Shown in pieces: positions 55,401-64,000 of a stretch of 64,000 bases of DNA. The stretch lies in NCBI GenBank assembly GCA_022559845.1, contig CM040123.1, positions 301,866,642-301,930,641 on the forward strand, in the 5' to 3' direction. Each line of letters starts with the position of its first letter. Within the stretch, counting starts at the first letter, position 1. Position numbers and translations under genes: made by a program. Source of the stretch: Amorphophallus konjac. Its lineage: Eukaryota > Streptophyta > Magnoliopsida > Alismatales > Araceae. The notes under the pieces were generated by a model. The model had not been told where the DNA came from, made no database searches, and worked only from the letters and a program-made list of their open reading frames with translations.

Positions 55401-56807
55401 TACAAACACTTCAGGATGATGATCCTATATTAGCGGAAATCAAAGGCAGAGTAGAAGGACAATCTGATTTCCAATTAGCTTCTGATGGAAGATTAATGTT
55501 TAAAGATAGAACTTGTATACCAGATTGCCCAGAATTAAAGAAGAAGATCTTAGATGAAGCTCATAGATCAAGATACACTATTCATCCAGGATCAACCAAA
55601 ATGTACCAAGATGTAAAGAGGAACTTTTGGTGGCCTAATATGAAAAGAGAAATAGCGGACTATGTATCACGCTGTCTCACATGCTAACAAGTCAAGGCGA
55701 AACACCAAAAGCCTGCTGGTAAACTTCATCCTCTAGATATTCCTAAGTGGAAGTGGGAGGATATTGGTATGGACTTCATCATGGGTTTGTCTAAATCTAA
55801 AGGAGGACATGATGGAATCTGGGTTATCATTGACCGATTAACTAAATCGGCACATTTCTTGCCAATAAAAAGCCGATGGTCAATTGATGTGCTAGCTGCA
55901 CTATACATCAAAGAAATAGTCAGGTTGCATGGTATACCTGTCTCGATCGTGTCTGACAGAGATCCCCGTTTCACTTCTCATTTTTGGAAGGGATTACAAC
56001 ATTCGTTGGGAACAAGGCTTAACTTTAGTACTGCTTTTCACCCGCAAACGGATGGTCAGACCGAAAGAACAAACCAAGTAGTGGAAGATATGCTAAGAGC
56101 TTGCATCATTGATTTTGGTGGAAGCTGGCATGATCATTTACCTTTAATTGAGTTTGCATATAATAATAGGTACCAAGCTAGTATCCAAATGGCACCTTTC
56201 GAAGCTTTATATGGAAGGAGTTGCTGATCACCCTTATGCTGGAACGAAGTTGGAGAGAAACAACTGTTAGGTCCAGATATTGGTAAGGGATACAATTGAG
56301 AAGATACAAGTAATCAGAGAAAGATTGCAAGTTGCTCAGACCAGACAAAAGGTTTATGCTGATACAAGGAGAAGAGATCTTGAATTCCAGGTTGGAGATC
56401 ATGTATTTCTTAAAATATCACCTGGACGTGGCATACGAAGATTTGGTGTTAAGGGCAAGCTTACGCCAAGATTCATCAGACCTTTTGAGATACTCGAAAG
56501 AGTTGGCGAGGTTGCTTATCGCATCGCGTTGCCTCCTCAATTGTCCGAGGTATATAATGTATTTCATATATCTATGTTGAAGAAGTATGTGCACGATCCA
56601 TCGCATATTATTGAACATGGAGATCTGGTGATCCAGAAAGATCTCACATATGAACAGAAGCCTATGAAGATCTTAGATCGTGAAATACGAGCTCTAAGGA
56701 ATAAGGTTATTCCCATGCTCAAGGTGCAATGGAATAAGAATACTGAACACGAAGCAACATGGGAGACCGAGGAATCTATGAAGAAACTATTTCCCGAATT
56801 ATTCTAA
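52457..56807 (+). pseudogene. gag-pol: Tekay-2 gag-pol polyprotein, six stops and a frameshift
   Basis: ATG at 52457 ([17 protein letters not shown]). Same domain order as Tekay-1: Gag, zinc knuckles ([28 protein letters not shown]), protease ([13 protein letters not shown]), reverse transcriptase ([20 protein letters not shown]), RNase H ([10 protein letters not shown]), integrase ([30 protein letters not shown]), GPF/Y region and chromodomain-like end ([19 protein letters not shown]), closing at 56807. Stops: 52736 (Trp expected), 54593 (Glu), 54599 (Trp), 55310 (Lys), 55685 (Gln) and 56225 (Arg). A frameshift of +1 lies near 56278 (GPDMV has become GPDIG). All blocks before it stay in one frame. 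Confidence 0.95.
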
Positions 56808-56875
56808 GAGGTATATATTCTACGCTCTCCACATATACGTTTATATATTATGGAATTTGGGGACCAAATTCTTTT

Positions 56876-56888
56876 AAGTGGGGGAGGG
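56876..56888 (+). promoter_or_regulatory. Polypurine tract of Tekay-2
   Basis: AAGTGGGGGAGGG directly before the 3' LTR, identical to that of Tekay-1. Confidence 0.93.
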
Positions 56889-59800
56889 TGTAGCAACCCT
56901 GATAAAATATTAATAACAATAAAGATTTTAAATAAATCAAATAAATAGATAAATAAAATAATATAAAATAACGCCTCGGATAAAGGCGCTATTTAAATTA
57001 GAAACGCCTCTAGCAAAGGCGTGATTCATGAAGAGACGCCCTGACAACACGGCGTCAAATTCTAAACGTCAAAAACGGTAAGGACAAGAAACGCCCCTAT
57101 CTTGGGCGTGTTTTAAACAAAGGAATGCCCTAACGAAAGGCACTTCTTAAGAAACGACCTGCACCAGGTCGTCAATTCAAGAATCGACGACCTGACCAAG
57201 GTCGTTAATTCAGTTCGTGAACCGTTCGAACCCAGAGCTTATCCAGGGAAGGATCATGTTAATCTAGTAAGTGGTTAATAGGGCAAGGACTCTAATAGGG
57301 ATATATTACCCTCACTCAAACACTACCCCTATTAGAAATACCAAAATCCTATAAATAATCGTTCGATCTAAACCCTAAAACCTATTTGACCAATCGAACT
57401 TCACAGGTACGTGAAGAACATCAAGTTCTTCTATTTTTATTCTTCTGTTTCTTTCATTACGAACGTAGTATGTGAAGAACTAATGTTCTTCATCTATCTC
57501 TCTTCTTATAGGTTAAGAAGGCGGCGTACGTGAAGAACAAAGGTATTGTTCTTTTCCCTTTTTACTTTCGGTCAGGTAGTATGAAGAAATACTAATGTTT
57601 CTTCTTCTGTTCTTGTAGGAGTTACAGAACCGGAGAACAAGGGTTCTTCACCAAAGCCTTCTCTTCCTCCTAATACTGGATTCGGTTGCTGTTAAAGCAA
57701 CAGAACTTCTATTCTCATAGCCTTCACGATTCAAATTTCAAGTCTTCGATCAAGGTAGGATTTTCTCAAGTATGTAGCCCAAAGTATATAAGAATCGTAG
57801 TGAAATCATATGAGCATACACCTGCATATAGTTTTCCTAAGTTTTAAACGTTTCTGTTGAATTTTTGAAAGGAACGTCCTTACCAAGGGCGCGATTTTTA
57901 AATACGCGACCCAAACAAGGGCGCTACTTGTAAAGAAACGACCTTGATCAGGTCGTCAATTTTAGATTTGACGCCCTGTACACAGGCGTGAATTTCATTT
58001 AATTATTAATCACCCATGTTAAGAATTGATTATCTATGAAATCATGATTCTACAATAATGCATGATCATATGTCTTCAAACCTGTTAATTTTATTGTCAT
58101 GACCATACATTCGTTCTCCATGAATTCTATTATCCTGAAATTATTACTGCCCATGAAAATTCATGGTATTTCTTGAATTCACGACCGTGGCTAGGTCGTC
58201 TTTCACTGGACTAACGCCCGATACTAGGGCGTGAATTGAAAAGTAACGCCCCTTCATAGGGCGCGTTTCTGTTAAAATCCCGAACAATATATTCTGTAAA
58301 AATAAGAATTTAATGATTAACGCCCCTGCCAAGGGCGCGTTTTTGGTAATTTCTGAAAATAAATATGTTCTGTAAAATATTGTAAATAAAAAGATGCCTA
58401 CTACTGTAGTCGTCTCGATGTAAAGAAACGCCCCTGTCTAGGGCGCGTTTTAGATAAATTAATGAAATATTGAAATTCTGAAAAATGGAAACATGTGTAA
58501 ACGCCCTTCTGTTAGGCGTTAATTACTTGATAAACGACTCTGCTTAAGTCGTTACTTTACTGTAAAATTGATTTTCCACTGTTTCTGTTAACCGATGGTT
58601 TCATATGTTATATAATATATATATCGGTACTATTCTCCACTCCGTGAGTATAGTCCCACGTTTCACGATTGTTTTATCGATCACACTCAATTCTCATTGA
58701 CATACAAGCTCTCCATTGGACATTCCGTTCCTTTGGACTAGCGAGTTAGTCATAGAGACCTCCGTAAGACTCCTCGTACCTTGGATTCCCTCAAGGTCGA
58801 CTGAGCTGGTTGTACCCTAAAAACCCATTACACGATCTTTGCTATGTCAATCTAAAGAAACATGGTATACCGGCCCTTATGATTATACAAAGAGTATATC
58901 ATAAGAAATTCTTAATGGGATGATGATATCATGCCATATCATGTCATTCTTGTAAACCTCAATTCTATGATAAGAATGAGAGTATCTTACCTTTGATATA
59001 CTGTTCATGTGGACCTCAATTCTATATAAAGAATGTCCATATTGATTTGTCATGGTACCCAAGTTAAGGGAACCATATTCTACCTAGTTTTATCGATATC
59101 GTGATTATACCGTTATTATCGCCATTCTATGTCCTTTGTCATATTTTTGGACTCCATTCTGTCAAAGTTGTCATACATGTCTACAAGCTTGATTATTGAA
59201 ATTCAAAAATTAGCTATATATATAAGAGTGGATGTCAAAACGCATGATAAATGCCTGCGCATATAGGACCCGATATGGTCCTGCGAGGAGCACCCGAAAG
59301 TACTTGTGCCCATGGGAGTTAAAATGATAAGGTATCTGGTATTATACCGAGTACTTTACTTTCTAGATTGGACATTCCACATAAATCTTGTGCTTGAAAT
59401 CGTACTTGCCTTGACATGAAATGCGTGGCCCGAAAAAGGGTAATTTACTTGCTTGATACATGATAGCCAAAGTTCTTGACATGACTTGTTAAATGTACTT
59501 GCTTGAATATCTCAAATGTCTTGTTATCTTATTGAAAGTTCATGATTTGTCCATCTTAATTCCTTGATATTACATTTTCTCTATCTTGTCGTTTTATGCG
59601 AGCATGCATAGCTTCATTGCATTCATGAAAATGTAATTACTTAAACCCCTTGCTAGTACTTGAGATATAATTTCCTACTGAGCGTTCGCTCATTCCGTAT
59701 GTCCTTTTTTACTTTTCAGGTAAGTCCGACGACGATAGAAGTCAATCGGATGGGAATGGTCAAGAGTGAAAGTGATAGAGCTGCTCAAGTGTCATCTAGT

Positions 59801-60018
59801 CTTTTCTATAGTTTCTTGGGTCAAATATGTATTCTTTTCCTTTTTATTAACCAGAGTATTGGATTTGTAATAGTCTATCCATTATGAAATAAAGGATTGG
59901 GTTATCTTTACTTTTGCGCATCTCTGTCTTTGTGTCGAATATACGACCACTCTGATTGACATGATTGATATAAACTCGTCGCGCATATCCGAGTATCTTC
60001 CGCGCTCGGGGCGTGACA
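56889..60018 (+). repeat. 3' LTR of Tekay-2 (3130 bp)
   Basis: Same length as the 5' LTR. Hairpin array at 56969-58554. It differs from the 5' LTR at some tens of sites, many of them CpG positions inside hairpins, including the opposed pair T57126/A57142 against C49390/G49406. Confidence 0.97.
56969..58554. repeat. Hairpin array in the Tekay-2 3' LTR
   Basis: The same 19 hairpins as at 49233-50818, shifted by 7736 bp. Several keep CpGs in their arms that are lost in the 5' copy (for example near 58226 and 58320) and the reverse also occurs. Confidence 0.9.
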
Positions 60019-60023
60019 CACCT
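60019..60023. repeat. Target-site duplication CACCT (right) of Tekay-2
   Basis: Matches 49148-49152. Confidence 0.95.
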
Positions 60024-61722
60024 GGAACCTGTTCATCGACGGGTCTTCCAACTCTACCAGATGCGGCGCCGGTGTCCTTCTCAAATCCCTCGAAGGAGCG
60101 GAGCTGCGGTACGCCGTGAAGTTCAACTTCCAGGCAACGCCTCCGAGTACGAAGCCCTTATCGAAAGGGCCAGGATGGCTCGATGACTATGGGCCGAGCG
60201 GGTCAGAATCCACACTAACTCCCAATTGGTCGCTAGCCAGGTCAACGGTGATTATGAAGCTCAAGAAGGACAAATGGTCAAGTACCTCCAGACGGTCAAG
60301 AGGATGGCCCAACTCTTCGAGAGCTTTGAGGTAGTCCGAGTAGCTCGGGAGGAAAACTCCCGAGCGGACGCCCTCTCTCGATTGGCCTCCTTGCACGATC
60401 CCGTAGGTACACGATCAATCTTTCTCGAAGAGCTCGAGCGACCGAGCATCGAATCCTAACTTATGACGGTTGACCCGACATCCCTGAGCGACTGGTGGAC
60501 CCCCTACATATCTTGGCTCTGGGATTCTCAAGAGCCCACCGACCCTCGGGAGGCTCGGAAGCTGAAGTACCAAGCTCGACATTTCATCATGCAGGATGAG
60601 GCCTTGTACCATAGATCTTTCTCCGATCCCCTCCTCAAGTGCATCAGCGCCGATGAAGCCAGCCGAGCTATCCAAGAAGTACATGAAGGCACCTGCGGAG
60701 CGCACCAAGGAGGAAGATCGCTCGCCAGGATCTTGCTTCGGCAGGGTTACTGGTGGCCCACTCTCCAGCGTGACTACACGACCTACATACAGAAGTGCGA
60801 CCGATGTCAGCGCTTCGACCATCTGATCCATCAGCCTGCTGCGGACCTCATCGCCCTGGCCGAGCCATAGCCTTTCGCTCGGTGGGGGATCAACATCTTG
60901 GGGCCATTCCCCACAGCTCAAGCTCAGAAGAAGTTTGTCATCGTCACCATCGACTTTTTCACCAAGTGGATCGAGGCCACCGCCAGGATCACCGAATCAG
61001 TCGTATGGAGTTTTGTTTGGAAATCGATCATCTGTCGCTATGGTGTCTCTCGAGTGATCGTGAGCGATAACGGTCGGCAAATTGATTCTCATTACTTCAG
61101 AGACAGATGTACCAACCTTAACATTCGCAATCACTTCACTTCGGTAGCCCACCCTCAGGCTAACGGACTGGTCAAAAATGCCAATAAGACTATCTTAAAA
61201 GGCATCAAAATCAGGCTCGGCAAGGCCAAAGGAAGCTGGCTCGAGGAATCATTGGGCGTACTATGGTCACACCGAACTACTACGAGGACGGCCATCGGTG
61301 AAACACCTTTTCAGCTAGTGTATGGCATAGAAGCTGTGATTCCGTTGGAGGTCAGTAATCCCTCTCTCCGAGTCATCCACTTCGAACCCAAGGTAAATGA
61401 GCAGAAACTGTGAGAGAACCTCGACCTAGCGGACGAAATCTGAGAGATTGCAAAGATCTGAGCAATGGAATACCAACGGCGCATCACTCGATACTACAAC
61501 TGCAGAGTCTGAGACAGACACTTCCAGCTGGGAGACTTAGTCTTAAGAAAGGCCGATGCATCTCGACCACTAGATGTTGCGGGGAAGCTGGGCCCTACCT
61601 GGGAAGGCCCCTACCTAGTGGTCGAGACGCTTGGGAAAGGAGAATACCGATTGTCCACCACGGAAGGAACACCCGTCCCTCGGACATGGAATGCGACAAA
61701 TCTTCACAAGTTCTACTTTTGA
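60024..61722 (+). pseudogene. pol: Tat-lineage gypsy pol, second part: archaeal-type RNase H and integrase
   Basis: Continues the Tat pol across the Tekay-2 insertion (NLFIDGSSNSTRCGAGVLL). The second RNase H, a mark of the Tat clade, is followed by RVAREENSRADALSRLASL and the integrase: zinc-binding part HEGTCGAHQGGRSLARILLR and KCDRCQRF, core with acidic residues in VTIDFFTKW and IVSDNGRQ. The third catalytic residue is lost: GLVKNANK stands where a Glu is expected before the conserved Asn. The C-terminal part (FQLGDLVLRKADASRP, GPTWEGPYLV) ends with NLHKFYF and TGA at 61720. Stops near 60459, 60868, 61411, 61441, 61459 and 61510; the last three are TGA where CGA (Arg) would fit. Dead copy. 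Confidence 0.9.
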
Positions 61723-63049
61723 TCATTTGGCAAGCATACACATGTAAGCAAAATAGAATAAATGCCATTCTTCTCTTCTTATTAAAATTTGATGTACATT
61801 AAGTAGGCCGTAGCCAATACAGTATACATGTACAAAATTTTCACCTTCTGGCACTATTACGTGAGCAAAACGCTCGGCCAACCCGATAAGCGCTCCTATG
61901 TCCAGCCACTGACTCTGCCTCGTGCGAAAACTGACTCAGACAAAGGATTGCTGGCCTCGTTGGTTTGAGAAAGCTCGGAGGAAACATGCCAAAGGGATTG
62001 GAAGGACAAACAAAAAAGAAAAAGAGAAGAGGTCGACCCGAGCAAAATGGAGATGAAGCTTGAGAGAGCTCCCCTTCTTAGCAATGGGGTCGACGGTGGA
62101 AAGAGGGACCGGGTAGACAGTGAAAGAATGAAGCTTGACGAGCTTCATTCCCCCTCCCCTCGGGATAACATCGGCGGGTCAAGGATAGGAGGGCGACAAG
62201 CTCTGGCATGAACCCTCTCCCACAGTGGCCCCCGACTGACGAACCCTCTTCCATACGGAAACAGCAGAAGCTTCCCTCCTACCGCCAACTGCATCATCAT
62301 CTTCTGAAGTGCCTTCCATGCCCCGCCAAGACCGACAGCACAACGCCTCGCGAAAGGAAAAGAAGGAGAAACTGCTAGGGACGGCCTTAAGCGATGAAAG
62401 CAAAAGGATACGCCCCTCGGACCTTTTATAGGCCGAAGGAGGAGCTGATCGCCTTAAATGACTCTCCCCTTACAAAACACGCTAAAGGACATTCCTTGAG
62501 ATGGTTACCTCATTTCCCAAACATCCTGCCAGCGGGACGCGCGAAGCGGCAAGTCATTAAGGGCGATATGGAAAAATGGAAAGGTGCTAGCAACATGTCC
62601 GTTATTTGACAGATCGGCACGGGCGCTATCTGCAGAGAAAATCGGCGCCTTCTCAAAACGACTACGAATCTGATAGTCAAATCACACCAAAAGTGGTAAG
62701 AAACAGTCAATTCAGCATTTAATACTTCCGCTATTACAATTTCCAAAAAAGCCTTACCCGGCTACGTAAAGGAAAGAAAAAAAAAGATAGAGCTATTACA
62801 TCAGGCCTCAGGCCCATCTTCAGGCTCGACAGGAAAGGCTTCTTCAGCACCAGATGATCTACCCCCAGTATTCTCAGTGACGGCCGATCCAGGCACTGAC
62901 CCCACTTGTGTGGGAAATGTCTCGGTCGTGCACCCTCCCGAGGCTGCTGGAGTTGGCGGTCGCTCAGACTAGGACGAGGACTCCCGACCCTCCTCTTCGC
63001 TCGCTGTATAATGGGAAGAGTCAGTCAAACCCCAGTCCAAGTCTTAGCA
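61723..63049 (+). other. 3' untranslated region of the Tat element
   Basis: About 1.3 kb without a supported gene. It separates pol from the antisense coiled-coil frame. No LTR start was recognised; the 3' LTR probably lies beyond the window. Confidence 0.5.
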
Positions 63050-63829
63050 TTACCCGGAAGGAAAAACGAGCCTAGACGCTTGGGCCTCTGCTTCTATGAC
63101 GGCCCGATGGAAGCCCTGGGAGAAGCCCTTCCGAAGGCCCCGGCAATAGCCCGACTCATAATAAGGGAAGGTAGCCTGGAGAAGAGACGCGTGGTAGGTT
63201 TCTGAGCACTTATGTCGCTCGAGTGCCTCCACCCTGGCCGACTCCACCTGCCTCTCGAGCTCGGCTATCCTCTGCTCTGACTCGGACAGCCTTCTCTCAG
63301 CCTCGATCAGTGCATCCTCAGCTCCCCAGACTCGACCATCGAGCGCCTCCCGCTCAGCCTTCCACTGCTCACCACGCTCGAATTGAATCATACACTCAGC
63401 CTCCAGGAGCTCATTCTTCCGTTAGACCATATGACGGGCCTGAGCCAGCTGCTCTACCAACGACCGAGCCTCCGCTTGGCTCGACTGCACCTGAGCCCGA
63501 AGTGGGGCCACCTCCCGACCAAGGTCACCAACATCAAGGGTCAGATGCTCAGCTTTCTGATCGAGCGCACCACGGGCCCACGAGAGAGCCTCCCACTTCG
63601 ACTCCACCCGAGCATACGCGCCTACTGCCTCAGCCCTGAGCTGGGCCAAGATCAGGCTGCCTTTCATACGTTGCTCGAAAATCGTAGTGGGGGGGGGGGG
63701 GCCTCTGGAGCTTCTCCTGCACAACCCCCAAAGCAATAGAATGGCACCTCCGACACAGGGAGGCCCAGATGCTGAAGGAACTGGTTGAGGGAAGGAAAAC
63801 TCTCTCCAGAGCAGTCGGGATTGGGGCAC
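63050..63829 (-). pseudogene. Antisense coiled-coil ORF in the Tat 3' region
   Basis: On -, one frame from 63829 to 63050 with a single stop at 63422 (about 260 codons). It is rich in Glu, Ala, Arg, Leu and Gln with heptad-like spacing (LTLDVGDLGREVAPLRAQVQ, RRLSESEQRIAELERQVESA), so a long coiled coil. It ends SQGFHRAVIEAEAQASRLVF. Extra antisense ORFs between pol and the 3' LTR are documented in several Tat-clade elements; their role is unknown. The N-terminal part seems to lie in other frames beyond a run of about 13 G at 63690, suggesting a slip there. Confidence 0.6.
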
Positions 63830-64000
63830 TTTCCCCGAGCAATCCTACCTCGGGGGCCCCACCGGTTGACTTGGGATGAGCATTCCCGCCATGTACCTCT
63901 CCGGCCTTCGTCGGCTGCGATCAAGTCGCTACATCCTACGACTCTCCAGCCTCGACCGGCTCGGATCGGGCTCCTCCGTATGGCACCCCCTCTGCTTCGC
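63830..64000. other. Window edge, no call
   Basis: GC-rich continuation of the Tat 3' region. Possible N-terminal part of the antisense ORF in another frame (CPNPDCSGESFPSLNQFLQH near 63800), not certain. Confidence 0.3.

Larger units (their letters stand above)
49153..60018 (+). mobile_element. Tekay-2: full-length but defective Tekay/Del element (10,866 bp)
   Basis: Two LTRs of exactly 3130 bp, primer site, polypurine tract and a CACCT target duplication. It lies in the opposite orientation to Tekay-1 and is a sister subfamily. The LTRs are about 99% alike by eye, yet gag-pol has six stops and a frameshift. It splits the Tat element between RNase H and archaeal-type RNase H. Confidence 0.97.

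Noticed and set aside
62394..63739. Plus-strand ORFs in the Tat 3' region
   Set aside because: GC-rich antisense shadows of the coiled-coil frame; Pro/Ser/Arg-rich products without domains.

Overview
This is a plant nuclear window built almost entirely of nested long terminal repeat (LTR) retrotransposons. I see no bacterial, organellar, rRNA or tRNA genes. The evidence for a plant is direct: Ty1/copia proteins of the SIRE/Maximus type, Ty3/gypsy proteins of the Ogre/Tat and Tekay (Del) chromovirus types, primer-binding sites complementary to initiator tRNA-Met beside the LTRs, GT-AG introns, and plant-only protein families (plant mobile domain and, probably, DUF7745). The species cannot be named; the nesting suggests a large angiosperm genome.

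Layout. 1-6201: 3' half of a decayed SIRE-like copia element on + with its 3' LTR (4555-6201). 6202-7277: unrecognised sequence. 7278-10715: Ogre-like pol on +, with stops, followed by a 3' region carrying an AT-rich tandem array (11492-11776). 12462-13904: a two-exon DUF7745-like pseudogene on -, flanked by two blocks of CGGTC/GACCG palindromes. 14800-16384 plus 27230-27605: a multi-exon plant-mobile-domain pseudogene on -, split inside an intron by a nearly intact Tekay element (Tekay-1, 16420-27176; target-site duplication TAGCA; two 3073-bp LTRs). 27606-31859: SIRE-like copia remnant on - with LTR, PBS and gag but no pol. 31860-32982: non-coding copia-like sequence. 32983-47810: older Tekay-3 on -, whose LTR was hit by a non-autonomous element (37534-45119; TSD GTACG) with one intact ORF ending in an integrase C-terminal domain and a chromodomain. 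47811-64000: Tat-lineage element on +, cut between its two RNase H domains by Tekay-2 (49153-60018; TSD CACCT; two 3130-bp LTRs), and carrying an antisense coiled-coil ORF in its 3' region.

Insertion order read from the nesting: Tat, then Tekay-3 and Tekay-2 into it; the chromodomain element into the Tekay-3 LTR; Tekay-1 into the plant-mobile-domain gene. Many stops replace Gln, Trp or Arg codons (C-to-T or G-to-A), as expected when methylated, silenced DNA decays.

The two most unusual things are (1) the Tekay LTRs, each holding about 18-19 short, non-identical hairpins whose arms covary (ACGCCC/GGGCGT, ACGACC/GGTCGT, ACGACTT/AAGTCGT), plus a second hairpin set (GAAGAAC/GTTCTTC) just downstream of the TATA box; and (2) the chromodomain element, which has kept a targeting module on an intact ORF of about 929 residues while lacking reverse transcriptase, RNase H and integrase core. 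LTR identities and base differences given here were counted by eye.
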